In this document: piece after piece, positions 19,687 to 27,877 of the stretch
How the letters are laid out: the number at the start of each line of letters is the position of its first letter
Numbering within the stretch: the first letter of the stretch is position 1
Assembly: GCA_022824945.1 (NCBI GenBank)
Contig: JAJDYX010000008.1
Location: 62,001 to 126,000, forward strand
Reading direction: 5' to 3'
DNA: 64,000 bases
Source: Candidatus Latescibacterota bacterium
GTDB lineage: Bacteria > Latescibacterota > UBA2968
The notes under the pieces: generated by a model
Told to the model about the DNA's origin: nothing
The model's database searches: none
What the model saw: the letters and a program-made list of their open reading frames with translations, nothing else
Position numbers and translations under genes: made by a program

Positions 19687-21009
19687 ATGGATGCAAAAAC
19701 CAAAAAGTTGCAGGTGGATCAGGCTGTGAAATCGCAGTCGCGGTGGGCGTTTAAGCTGTCGCGGAGTATTCACGGCTGGGCAGAGCGGCCGTTTCAGGAA
19801 TACGAGTCGTCAAAGGCTTTGGCGGCGTATTTGGAGGAGAACGGATTTCAAATTGAATTTCCGTTTAAAAAGATTCCAACGGCTTTTCGCGCCATCTGGG
19901 GCACGGGCAAACCCACTATTGGCATGTTGGGGGAGTACGACGCATTGCCCAATTGCGGTGCCGAGGAGGGCACCTGGGGCCACGGCTGAGGTCATAATCT
20001 TTTGGGCGTTGCCCCGGCCGCAGGTGCGGTTGCTGCAAAGACAGTATTGGAAAATTTGAAATCATCTGGTCAGATTATTTATTACGGCTGTCCGGCTGAA
20101 GAGACGCTGGCTGGCAAAGTGTATATGGCTCGCGATGGCGCGTTTAGAGATCTGGATGCGGTGCTGGCATGGCATCCGGGATCGGGTACGGGTGTCAGCA
20201 ATTATGGCGGTTCGTCGCTGGATTCGCTGGTATATGAGTTTTTTGGCAAGACGTCTCACGGCGCGAGTGCTCACAATGGGCGCAGTGCATTGGACGGGGT
20301 GATGTTGATGGATGTTGCGGCGAATTATTTGCGCGAGCACGTTCCCGAAAATGTGCGTATCCACTGTGTAATTCGGGACGGTGGAGACGCGCCCAATGTG
20401 GTTCCAGCTTATGCGAAGGTGTGGTACTATGTGCGGGGGAAGGATCGTGAACAGGTGAATAAAGTACGCAAGCGATTGACCAAATGCGCCAAGGGTGCGG
20501 CGATGGCTACGGAAACGACTATGAAATGGCATCGTATCACGGCTGTGTACCCGCGCTTGCCAAATGATGTGATGTGCGAAACTGTGCGTCAAAATCTCGA
20601 GTTATTCGGTCCGCCGCGTGCTTCTAAAAAGGATAAGGAACGCGTAGTGGAATTGGGATACAAAGGTGAATTTGACGGAAAGGTCAAAAAGGGGAAGGGG
20701 TCACAGGGGCGCGGGTCTTCGGATGAAGACAATGTGTCGTGGCTGGCACCTATGGGTCGGTTTCAGATGGTGTGTTATACAAAGGGCACGCCGGGCCATC
20801 ACCGCGATATGACCGCGCAGGCGATAATGCCTTATGCCGAGCGCGCAGTTCTGCAAACGGCAAAGGTGTTTGCAGGATCGGCTATTGATCTGATTTTGGA
20901 CAAAAAGCTGTTACAAGCAGCGCGTGCGGAATTTAAAAAGGGAACGAAGGGGTTTAAGTACGATCCGCTGATTAAAAAAAAGCAAAAGGTCCCTGTGGAT
21001 CCTCCGTAA
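19687..21009 (+). CDS. M20 family amidohydrolase (AbgB-like), probable selenoprotein with in-frame TGA
   Basis: 440 residues if TGA at 19987-19989 is read through. Both halves are in the same frame and together make a normal-length M20D/AbgB-type metal hydrolase (cleaves N-acyl amino acids or aminobenzoyl-glutamate-like amides). The TGA is codon 101 and falls exactly where the family has the metal-ligand Cys: His-Gly-[TGA]-Gly-His-Asn-Leu-Leu-Gly, against the family's HGCGHNLLG. The other expected ligands are intact: His103, Glu138/139 (CPAEET), His163 (WHPG) and His371/372 (TPGHHRD). No other stop or frameshift occurs in the following 340 codons. A SECIS-like hairpin follows the TGA. The start at 19687 is chosen over 19681 because GAGAGG is 6 nt upstream. 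The alternative is a recent nonsense mutation or a base-call error. A dehydrogenase gene follows 97 nt later. Confidence 0.8.
19987..20038 (+). promoter_or_regulatory. UGA codon and candidate bacterial SECIS hairpin
   Basis: The UGA is at 19987-19989. Downstream, CGGCCGC (20015-20021) pairs with GCGGUUG (20026-20032) around the tetraloop AGGU; beneath a 2x2 internal loop, UUGC (20009-20012) pairs with GCAA (20035-20038). The apical loop begins 32 nt after the UGA, within the range accepted for bacterial SECIS elements (roughly 16-37 nt as I recall), and has G in its first two positions, resembling the AGGU of the E. coli fdhF element. Confidence 0.7.
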
Positions 21010-21031
21010 GACGAATAGACGAATAGACGAA
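21010..21031. repeat. Short tandem GACGAATA repeat
   Basis: Two and a half copies of the 8-mer GACGAATA follow directly on the M20 stop codon. The same unit appears inverted at 26893-26914, again just beyond a gene end. Confidence 0.6.
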
Positions 21032-21106
21032 CCCCACCCAACTGCTATCGTAGATGAACTGGTCTGGAAAACGGCCAGTTGTACCCCTTCCACAGAGGAG
21101 ATGGTC

Positions 21107-22099
21107 GTGAAAGCACAACGATTAATATGTACAGATGTCCGGCGGATTGAATTAGAGGACTTTGATCTGCCGCGTGTGCCAGACAATGGTGTTTTGGTGC
21201 AGAATGATTATACTGCTGTGAGCGTTGGCACGGAAATTTACAATTATGCACATGGTGGTGAGCCGTCGCGTGCGAAGACATTTCCTCGGCCAACGGGATA
21301 TTGCAATACAGGTGTGGTGCTCGAGGTGGGCAAAGATGTGAAGGGGATAGAATCAGGTGATCGCATTGCCGCGCAGGGCAATCACGCCAGTCACGCGGTC
21401 ATAAGCGGGAATTTTTTTAGAGTGCCCGAGGGTGTTTCGCCCAGGTCCGCGGCTTTTATGGTTATGTGTGCTATTGCCATGCACGGGCATCGGGTTGGAC
21501 GGCCGGAGTTGGGCGAGGTTGTTGCTATTACTGGTATGGGTATTGTGGGGCAATTGGCTGCGACCTTTGCGCGGTTGGCTGGCGCATTCCCGGTTATTGC
21601 GATTGATCTGGATGATTTTCGGTTGGGTAAAGCGAGGGACAGGGGGGCAGATGTTTGTATCAATCCCAATACTGCAGGGGATGTCGCCGAAGCCGTGCGC
21701 GAGCATTGCGTGGGCGATGGGGTCGATCTGGTCATTGAAGCGACGGGTATTCCCGCGGTTTATCCCATGGCGCTGACTTTGCCCCGATTGGGTGGCCGTC
21801 TGGTCGCGCTGGGGTCTCCGCGGGGGACCGTGGAAGTGAGTTTTTTGCCCGAGATTCACTTGCGCGAGATTACGGTTCTGGGCGCGCATCAGCCCAAGAC
21901 GCCGGATAATGACCATATTTATTATCCGTGGAGCAAGGGTAGAGACCGCGAGCTAATTTTGCGTTTGATGGCTGCGGGCAAGTTGCCCATCGAAGATCTG
22001 ATTACCCATATCGGGAATCCCGCCGATTGCCAGACTATCTACGATATGCTCGCCGATAATCCGAGAGAAGTGTTGGGGGTGGTCTTTGAGTGGGTGTGA
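21107..22099 (+). CDS. Medium-chain zinc-type alcohol dehydrogenase superfamily protein
   Basis: 330 residues. NAD(P)-dependent oxidoreductase. The Rossmann motif GMGIVGQLAATFARLAGA and the following acidic VIAIDLDD (Asp suggests NAD) are clear. The N-terminal catalytic domain has SVGTEIYNYAHGG rather than the Cys/His zinc site of classical alcohol dehydrogenases, which places it in the group annotated as zinc-binding dehydrogenase with an uncertain metal site. The GTG at 21107 is preferred because GAGGAG lies 6 nt before it; the ATG at 21101 abuts the ribosome-binding site. A degraded copy of its 3' end lies 1.1 kb downstream. It is probably co-transcribed with the M20 gene. Confidence 0.85.
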   Translation: MKAQRLICTDVRRIELEDFDLPRVPDNGVLVQNDYTAVSVGTEIYNYAHGGEPSRAKTFPRPTGYCNTGVVLEVGKDVKGIESGDRIAAQGNHASHAVISGNFFRVPEGVSPRSAAFMVMCAIAMHGHRVGRPELGEVVAITGMGIVGQLAATFARLAGAFPVIAIDLDDFRLGKARDRGADVCINPNTAGDVAEAVREHCVGDGVDLVIEATGIPAVYPMALTLPRLGGRLVALGSPRGTVEVSFLPEIHLREITVLGAHQPKTPDNDHIYYPWSKGRDRELILRLMAAGKLPIEDLITHIGNPADCQTIYDMLADNPREVLGVVFEWV

Positions 22100-22149
22100 T
22101 CTCGCCTGCTAAAATAAAATCCCTGTCAGAACCATAGAGGAGATCGAAT

Positions 22150-23133
22150 ATGAGACGCCACTCTTTTAGAAGTCGTGCTGCGGTAAAGGTTTTCGGATTC
22201 TATCTTCTTTTGTTTTTCTCGTTCTCCGTTTTTGCTAATACCAGGAAAGTTTTCGCACAAAAAATCTCACAAAGCAGAGGTTTGACTTCACAGATGTCAG
22301 AGATAGCAAACATTAAAAATTACAAGTACGGCCCCCATGAGCGGAACGTATTTGATTTTTATCCGGCACAATCAGACGAACCTACCCCTGTTGCAGTGTA
22401 TATTCACGGCGGCGGTTTCAGAAACGGCAGCAAGGACGGGATTAATAATAAGACATTGAAGGCTTTATTAGATGCGGGCATTTCTGTCGCGGCTTTTAAC
22501 TATCGTTATGTCCAGCAGGCTCCTTTGCCTGCTGCGCACTACGATTGCCGACGCGCGCTTCAGCTTCTGCGTTCCAAAGCTACTGAATGGAACATCGATA
22601 AAAATCGGATCGGTGCATTTGGCGGATCGGCTGGGGCACAAATTTGTATGTATCTTGCTTTTCACGAAGACATGGCCCGTCCTGGCAGTGATGATCCAAT
22701 CGAACGCGAATCTACCAGACTTCAGGCCGTGGCCACATCTGGCGGCCAGACCACGATGGATGTTGCCTGGTGGAAGAAGAATATTCCCGGGTACGACGAG
22801 TCCCATCGAGATTTTTATCAGACATTAGGCGCAACGACCCAGGAAGAATATCAGAATCGCGTAAGCGAGATTTCGGCGCTTGATTTGGTATCAAAGGACG
22901 ATCCCGCTATTTATATGAGCTATAGAATGTCACCGAAAGACCCTGTGCCAGAAGGACAGGCTGCTCGCGGTTGGAAAGTGCATCACGTGCAGTTTGGTGT
23001 TGCTTTAAAAGAAAAAATGGCAGCGCTTGGTATAGAATCTGATCTGGTTTATCCAGGTTCAAAAAATAAATATCAAAGCAATGTTGACTACTTTATCTCA
23101 ATGTTAAAAAATAGGAGCCAAACCACAAAATGA
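22150..23133 (+). CDS. Secreted alpha/beta hydrolase (esterase-like)
   Basis: 327 residues with a signal peptide (basic MRRHSFRSR, hydrophobic FGFYLLLFFSFSVFA, cleavage likely after VFA). The oxyanion motif YIHGGGFRNGS and nucleophile elbow GAFGGSAGAQ (Ser of GGSAG) define the HSL/acetyl-esterase branch. The C-terminal region contains DPAIYMSYR and the HHVQFG segment, likely Asp/His positions. It probably removes acyl groups from polysaccharides or other exported substrates. RBS GAGGAG. The gene lies between the intact dehydrogenase and the remnant of a second one. Confidence 0.85.
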   Translation: MRRHSFRSRAAVKVFGFYLLLFFSFSVFANTRKVFAQKISQSRGLTSQMSEIANIKNYKYGPHERNVFDFYPAQSDEPTPVAVYIHGGGFRNGSKDGINNKTLKALLDAGISVAAFNYRYVQQAPLPAAHYDCRRALQLLRSKATEWNIDKNRIGAFGGSAGAQICMYLAFHEDMARPGSDDPIERESTRLQAVATSGGQTTMDVAWWKKNIPGYDESHRDFYQTLGATTQEEYQNRVSEISALDLVSKDDPAIYMSYRMSPKDPVPEGQAARGWKVHHVQFGVALKEKMAALGIESDLVYPGSKNKYQSNVDYFISMLKNRSQTTK

Positions 23134-23214
23134 GGTTGCGCCAAGAAACCAGTAAGTAAACGCCAGTTAAACGGTGCTCGGATTGAGCTCGTGCAATGAT
23201 AAGACCTTGCCGCC

Positions 23215-23298
23215 AATCCCGCCGATTGCTAGGCTACCTACGACATGCTCGCCGATAATCCCAAAGAAGCGCTGGGTGTGGTATTTAAACGGGGTTAA
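23215..23298 (+). pseudogene. Degraded 3' end of a second dehydrogenase copy
   Basis: About 84 nt align with the last 28 codons of the dehydrogenase gene ending at 22099: NPADC-stop-ATYDMLADNPKEALGVVFKRG here, against NPADCQTIYDMLADNPREVL and onward there. The first 15 nt are identical and the similarity continues past the stop (CCGTTAAAGTAAAACCC against CTGCTAAAATAAAATCCC). An in-frame TAG (23230-23232) replaces a Gln codon, so the copy is dead. The 370-nt gap 23134-23503 holds this remnant, a terminator and a promoter candidate; nothing else was seen. Confidence 0.8.
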
Positions 23299-23314
23299 TT
23301 TTCCGCCCGTTAAA

Positions 23315-23354
23315 GTAAAACCCTCGCCAAAATTACATTTGTCGAGGGTTTTAC
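23315..23354 (+). terminator. Terminator after the dehydrogenase remnant
   Basis: Perfect 12-bp stem, GTAAAACCCTCG with CGAGGGTTTTAC, 16-nt loop, followed by TTATG; the upstream arm begins with an A run and the downstream arm ends in TTTTA. It sits 17 nt after the remnant's stop, where the terminator of the original operon would be. Confidence 0.75.
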
Positions 23355-23423
23355 TTATGCAGGAGATGGTCATATGGGGATTTGAGAATTAGACTGTCGC
23401 AATTTGTTACATGGCTTTTTTCT

Positions 23424-23454
23424 TTGACAAGTTGCTTTTGGGGCGCAATTATAG
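23424..23454 (+). promoter_or_regulatory. Possible promoter of the rraA-like gene
   Basis: TTGACA at 23424-23429; the best -10 is TTATAG (23449-23454) at a long 19-nt spacing, so this is a moderate candidate. Confidence 0.4.
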
Positions 23455-23503
23455 GGGGCGTAGAAATGCAGATACGCTGTTAAAAATATTTACGAGGTGA
23501 TTG

Positions 23504-24001
23504 ATGGATTTCAAGACTACTGATTTGTGCGATGAACACGAAACCGATCCTGCAATTCAAGTTGCGGAACCGATATTCAACGATTATGGCGGTGTCACGG
23601 CATTTTGCGGTCCGATTGCCACGGTCAAAGTTCACGAAGACAATGTGCTCGTGCGCGAGATACTCGAAACACCGGGCGAGGGGCGGGTTCTCGTCGTCGA
23701 TGGCGAGGGGTCAGCGTGGTGCGCGCTTTTGGGGGATATGGTCGCTGAAATCGCCAGCGACAACGGCTGGTCGGGGATTGTCATAAATGGCGGTGTGCGC
23801 GATGTTTCTGAAATTGCGAAAATCGATATAGGTGTCAAGGCGCGCTTTGCCGTGCCGCGCCGTAGCCGAAAAGAGGGGAATGGCCGGCAGGATACGCCTC
23901 TTGCTTTTGCCGGTGTCACCTTTCTTCCGGGCGACTATCTCTATGCCGATGAAGACGGTATTTTGATTGCTACGAGAGATTTGTTAGACGCGCAGGATTG
24001 A
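23504..24001 (+). CDS. RraA-like protein
   Basis: 165 residues, normal for the family. RraA proteins either bind and inhibit RNase E or, in the related aldolases, cleave 4-hydroxy-4-methyl-2-oxoglutarate. The motif region GEGRVLVVDGEGSAWCALLGDMVAEIA, then NGWSGIVINGGVRDVSEI and the tail PGDYLYADEDGILI are the family hallmarks. In the aldolase branch an Arg and an Asp of the GGxRD motif bind substrate and metal; GGVRD is present. RBS GAGGTG fits the ATG at 23504. Whether it acts on RNase E or as an aldolase cannot be decided here. Confidence 0.88.
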   Translation: MDFKTTDLCDEHETDPAIQVAEPIFNDYGGVTAFCGPIATVKVHEDNVLVREILETPGEGRVLVVDGEGSAWCALLGDMVAEIASDNGWSGIVINGGVRDVSEIAKIDIGVKARFAVPRRSRKEGNGRQDTPLAFAGVTFLPGDYLYADEDGILIATRDLLDAQD

Positions 24002-24035
24002 CCTGCAATACAACCTCACACTATGGAGACAAAAT

Positions 24036-25403
24036 ATGCCGCAGACAGATCGACCCAATATCCTCTTTATCATGGACGACCAGCATCGTTTTGATTATAT
24101 GGGCTGTGCAGGTGCTGATTTTGTTCGCACGCCCAATATTGACCGCCTGGCAAATCAGGGGGTGCATTTTACCCAATGTACGACAAATTGCCCTGTTTGC
24201 GCGCCTTCGCGCATTGCTCTGGCTTCTGGCATGCAGCCCTCGCGCCTCGGTTGCGTTGGGAACAATTGCTTCTTGCCTCGCAGCCAACCGACTTATTACC
24301 AGCAATTGCGCGATTACAATTATTACGTGGGGTGTGTAGGCAAGCTCGATCTGGCCAAACCCGACGGGTATAATGGACGCGATGGCGATAGACCAGCTAC
24401 GTATATGTGGGGCTTTACCCATCCGGTCGAATGCGAGGGCAAAATGCACGCCGGGCATTCCAAAACACCGCAGGGGCCTTATAACCACTTTTTGGAGGAA
24501 AAAGGGTTGCTCGGTGCTTTTGTCGATGATTATACCCGTCGCTCCAAAGAGGGCTATCACGCTTCCTGTCACGATTCGGTTTTGCCCACCGAAGCTTTTG
24601 AGGATGTGTATATTGGGCAGCGATCTGTCGAGTGGATTGAGAATATTCCCGGGGATTTTCCCTGGCATTTATTTGTGAGCTTTGTGGGGCCTCACGATCC
24701 TTTTGATCCGCCAGCCGAATACGGTGAGAAGTACCGCGGTGCGGAGATGCCACCCGCCACGCCTGCAAATTTGCCGGGTAAACCAGCTTACTTAAAAGAT
24801 CGCATCAAAGATATGACTCCCGAAAAAATCGCGGAGACTCGACGGCAATATTGCGCGGCAATTGAAGTTATTGACGATCAGATCGGCGAGATGCTCGCGG
24901 CTGTGGAACGGCGGGGGATGACCGATAATACGTATGTCATCTTTTCCAGTGATCACGGAGAAATGCTGGGCGATCACGGTTTGTACACCAAAAGTGTGCC
25001 TTACGAAGCATCGGTACACGTTCCTCTCATTGTTGCGGGACCCGGTATTGAAGGTGGTCGCGTCTCTGATGCTCTCGTTGAACTCATTGACATGAATCCA
25101 ACGATATGTGATCTTGCTGGCGTGCCTCCGCTTTCGGATATCGATGCGCGATCAATTGGCGCGGTGCTTCGCGGAGAAGCAGAGGAACACCGCACGGAAA
25201 CCGTGAGTGGCATACAAAATTTCAGGTGTATCCGTACGCGGGAGTACAAATTGGTGGAGAACTACAACGATGTAACCGAACTCTACGATCTGATTGCAGA
25301 TCCCACGGAAGAACACAATATTGCCGAACAGAAGCCAGAGGTACGGCGCGAATTGTCTCGCCGTCTCTCAGCGCGTTATTTAGAAGGCACCTGGTATCGG
25401 TAG
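24036..25403 (+). CDS. Sulfatase (formylglycine-dependent arylsulfatase family)
   Basis: 455 residues, no evident signal peptide. Hydrolyses sulfate esters. N-terminal metal-binding motif NILFIMDDQHRFD; the sulfatase signature C55-A-P-S-R (in CPVCAPSRIALASG) is the site converted to formylglycine; VIFSSDHGEMLGDHGLY supplies the Asp-His metal ligands. The C-terminus has the usual TREYKLVENYNDVTELYDL segment. It overlaps no gene and is followed 9 nt later by an aldo/keto reductase, so the pair probably acts on one sulfated sugar-like substrate. The formylglycine-generating enzyme is not in the window. Confidence 0.95.
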   Translation: MPQTDRPNILFIMDDQHRFDYMGCAGADFVRTPNIDRLANQGVHFTQCTTNCPVCAPSRIALASGMQPSRLGCVGNNCFLPRSQPTYYQQLRDYNYYVGCVGKLDLAKPDGYNGRDGDRPATYMWGFTHPVECEGKMHAGHSKTPQGPYNHFLEEKGLLGAFVDDYTRRSKEGYHASCHDSVLPTEAFEDVYIGQRSVEWIENIPGDFPWHLFVSFVGPHDPFDPPAEYGEKYRGAEMPPATPANLPGKPAYLKDRIKDMTPEKIAETRRQYCAAIEVIDDQIGEMLAAVERRGMTDNTYVIFSSDHGEMLGDHGLYTKSVPYEASVHVPLIVAGPGIEGGRVSDALVELIDMNPTICDLAGVPPLSDIDARSIGAVLRGEAEEHRTETVSGIQNFRCIRTREYKLVENYNDVTELYDLIADPTEEHNIAEQKPEVRRELSRRLSARYLEGTWYR

Positions 25404-25412
25404 GAGGGAATC

Positions 25413-26396
25413 GTGAAATACACCAAACTTCCCGGTACGGATATCGATGTCTCTGTTATTGCTCTGGGGTGCTGGCCTTTTGCTGGTGGTGATGTCTGGG
25501 GCGAGCAAGACGACGATGTGTCTATCGCTACGGTGCATGCCGCGCTCGATGCGGGTATTACCTTTTTCGATACGGCGGAAGGCTATGGTAAGTCCGAGCG
25601 CGTGCTGGGGCAGGGGCTCAAAGGTCGGCGGCAAGATGCGGTGGTCGCCACCAAAGTTGGCGGCGGTCATCTTTCCTCCGATGATTTGCCCAAAGCATGT
25701 GAACAAAGCCTGAAAAGTCTGCAAACCGATTATATCGATTTGTACCAAATTCACTGGCCCAACCACAATATTCCCATCGCAGAAACAGCAAGTGCGCTTC
25801 AGCGTCTCCGCGATCAGGGAAAAATTCGGGCTGTTGGTGTTTGCAATTTTGCCTGCGGCGATCTGGGCGACTTGCTCACTGTTGCCGATATTGTCACCAA
25901 TCAGTTGTCCTATAGCTTGCTCTGGCGCGTTATTGAACGCGAGATTCAACCGATGTGTTTGGAGAACAACATTGGCCTGATATGCTATAGCCCACTGATG
26001 CAGGGGTTGCTTACCGGACGTTATGCCTCTGCGGATGATGTGCCAGATGGTCTGGCGCGAACCCGCCTGTTTTCGGATGATCGTCCCAGGGCCAGACATG
26101 GTGAAGAAGGCTGCGAGGCCGAAGTGTTTGACGCGCTGCAAAAAATTCGCGTTGTTGCCGATGAAGCAGGTATTGCAATGGCAGAGCTTGCCCTTGCCTG
26201 GGCACTACAACAACCCGGCATTACATCGCTTCTGGTGGGCGCGAGAAATCCCGATGAAGTGCAATGGAATCTTCCTTCGGTTGATCTCACATTGTCAGAA
26301 GACATTCTGCAACGCTTATCTGAGATCACAGAAGGGGTTAAAGATAAACTCGGCAATAATCCCGATATGTGGATGTCGGAGTCGCGGATGAGATAG
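25413..26396 (+). CDS. Aldo/keto reductase
   Basis: 327 residues. NADPH-dependent reductase of carbonyls, TIM barrel. Tetrad residues are visible: Asp and Tyr in FFDTAEGYGKSE (around 52-58), Lys in VVATKVGGGH (about 81), His in YQIHWPNHN (about 113). The C-terminal cofactor region is GITSLLVGARNPDEVQWNL. Tightly coupled to the upstream sulfatase (9-nt gap, RBS GGAGG). Confidence 0.93.
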   Translation: MKYTKLPGTDIDVSVIALGCWPFAGGDVWGEQDDDVSIATVHAALDAGITFFDTAEGYGKSERVLGQGLKGRRQDAVVATKVGGGHLSSDDLPKACEQSLKSLQTDYIDLYQIHWPNHNIPIAETASALQRLRDQGKIRAVGVCNFACGDLGDLLTVADIVTNQLSYSLLWRVIEREIQPMCLENNIGLICYSPLMQGLLTGRYASADDVPDGLARTRLFSDDRPRARHGEEGCEAEVFDALQKIRVVADEAGIAMAELALAWALQQPGITSLLVGARNPDEVQWNLPSVDLTLSEDILQRLSEITEGVKDKLGNNPDMWMSESRMR

Positions 26397-26471
26397 TTTT
26401 TCGAAACAAATTTTACTCGTATTTGTCTCAATTTTTAGATACGTTACGTTAGAAAAGATCAGGAGGCTCCC

Positions 26472-26819
26472 ATGGCTCATCTTCAGATTGACGATCCAGA
26501 AACATTTTTTCGCACCTTTGCAGATCTTTTGGCTGCTGGCGAAGACGACAAACACATGGCCCGAAAATTGGGATGCTCGCGGGGCGAAAGCAAGCGCAGG
26601 CGGCAGGCATTTCAAAAGGGGGGCATTGTGACGGAAAAAGGCGTATCTGAAGAGAAATTGGATGCGTGGCTGTCTTCAAGTGACGGTCAGCGCGCACAAC
26701 GCCAGTGGGAAGGTCATCACAAGCGGCAACAGGCTATGGGGGCAACGGGTACCAAACCGCAAAAGGGATTTCGCAGACAGCCCGAAGTCAAGCGCGGTTG
26801 GATGCGACAGAAGATTTGA
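26472..26819 (+). CDS. Small basic hypothetical protein with possible helix-turn-helix
   Basis: 115 residues, not recognised. It has a strong ribosome-binding site (CAGGAGG) and ends at a bidirectional terminator. An acidic N-terminus (DDPETFFRTFADLLAAGEDD) is followed by MARKLGCSRGESKRRRQAF, which reads like a helix-turn-helix with a basic second helix, then a Gln/Lys/Arg-rich C-terminus. A nucleic-acid-binding role is plausible; nothing more can be said. Confidence 0.65.
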   Translation: MAHLQIDDPETFFRTFADLLAAGEDDKHMARKLGCSRGESKRRRQAFQKGGIVTEKGVSEEKLDAWLSSSDGQRAQRQWEGHHKRQQAMGATGTKPQKGFRRQPEVKRGWMRQKI

Positions 26820-26845
26820 GGTAGTACACAATATATCAGTTTAAT

Positions 26846-26879
26846 AAAAAGGCCGATGAGCAATGTCCATCGGCCTTTG
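26846..26879. terminator. Bidirectional terminator between convergent genes
   Basis: AAAGGCCGATG and CATCGGCCTTT form an 11-bp stem with an 8-10-nt loop, flanked by A residues on the left and TTTGTTATTTTT on the right, so it can stop transcription from both sides. Confidence 0.85.
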
Positions 26880-26892
26880 TTATTTTTCATGC

Positions 26893-26914
26893 GAATCTAT
26901 TCGTCTATTCGCTT
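26893..26914. repeat. Inverted copy of the GACGAATA repeat
   Basis: On the minus strand GCGAATAGACGAATAG, the same 8-nt unit as at 21010-21031, immediately before the 3' end of the aldo/keto reductase gene. Confidence 0.55.
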
Positions 26915-27873
26915 TTTAAGTCCAGCCAATCGAGTTCTTCCTGTGTGAGTTTCAAGTTGAGAGCCTCGATATTGGCCTTGCATTCATCGGGATGGAATAC
27001 GCCGATTAATGAGAAGAGATTCAGGGGCTGATTCAGGTTGAATGCCAGCGCGATTTGTGGCACGGTTAGCCCTTTTTCTTTTGCCAGTTCTCCCGCGCGG
27101 TCCAGGCGTTTGAAATTTTGTTCGTAACAATAGGCTTCGACACAGGAACCCGGTAGATTTGCTTTGTAGTCTTCAAATGTTTCGCGCGTAAATCTGCCAG
27201 AGAAAAATCCCTGTGCGAGACTCGACCAGGTAAACAGGGGCATGTTTTGTTCTGCATACCACGCGCGGTCCGCCTCGTTGTCAGGCCCACTGATGCTGAT
27301 ACAGCCTCTCCAGGGTTCTTTCACCTGTTCTGCAAGGCTGTAATTGGGGCTGCTCACGGTGAATGGCTCCAGATTGTGCTTATATGCGTATTCATTGGCT
27401 TCCTGTATGCGCGGCACTGTCCAGTTTGATCCGCCAAATAGCCCGATTCGGCCCGCTGCTTTGTGTTCGTTTAGTATCTCTACTATGGGGCCAACTGCGA
27501 CATTGGGATCGTCGCGGTGCAATACGTAGATGTCGATAAAATTCGTTCGGCAACGCTCCAATGAAGTGGCCAGATCTGATGTAATATCAACTGGCGTGAC
27601 TTTATTTTTCTTCCCAGTATGATGTGCGCCTTTTGTCAAGATGACGGCTTCGTCGTGCAGACCGCGCTCGTCGAGCCATTGGCCCAGAACGCGTTCGCAC
27701 TGCCCGCCACCGTAAATATATGCTCCGTCAAATCCGTTGACGCCGAGTGCCCACACGCCGTCTAACAGGTCAAATGATTCTTGCAGGTGATCTTCGCGCA
27801 ACATCATTGTACCTTGCAAAATGCGCGAAATTTTTTTGTTCATTCCTTCAATTGTGCCGTATTCCATTGGCAT
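26905..27873 (-). CDS. Aldo/keto reductase
   Basis: 322 residues, distant paralogue of the reductases at 25413 and 43179. Catalytic tetrad region: Asp/Tyr in NGFDGAYIYGGGQCERV, Lys in AVILTKGAHH, His in DIYVLHRDDPN. The C-terminal cofactor loop is NLFSLIGVFHPDE, less typical than usual. The first codon may be 27873 or the ATG at 27867; GGGAAT is weakly placed for either. It follows the Gfo/Idh/MocA gene after only 4 nt, so both are in one operon with the upstream exporter and sulfatase. Confidence 0.9.
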   Translation of the reverse strand: MPMEYGTIEGMNKKISRILQGTMMLREDHLQESFDLLDGVWALGVNGFDGAYIYGGGQCERVLGQWLDERGLHDEAVILTKGAHHTGKKNKVTPVDITSDLATSLERCRTNFIDIYVLHRDDPNVAVGPIVEILNEHKAAGRIGLFGGSNWTVPRIQEANEYAYKHNLEPFTVSSPNYSLAEQVKEPWRGCISISGPDNEADRAWYAEQNMPLFTWSSLAQGFFSGRFTRETFEDYKANLPGSCVEAYCYEQNFKRLDRAGELAKEKGLTVPQIALAFNLNQPLNLFSLIGVFHPDECKANIEALNLKLTQEELDWLDLKSE

Positions 27874-27877
27874 GATA

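Noticed and set aside
19687-21009. Global reassignment of TGA as an explanation for the M20 gene
   Set aside because: TGA ends many intact genes here, including overlapping ATGA junctions, so only local recoding or mutation is possible.
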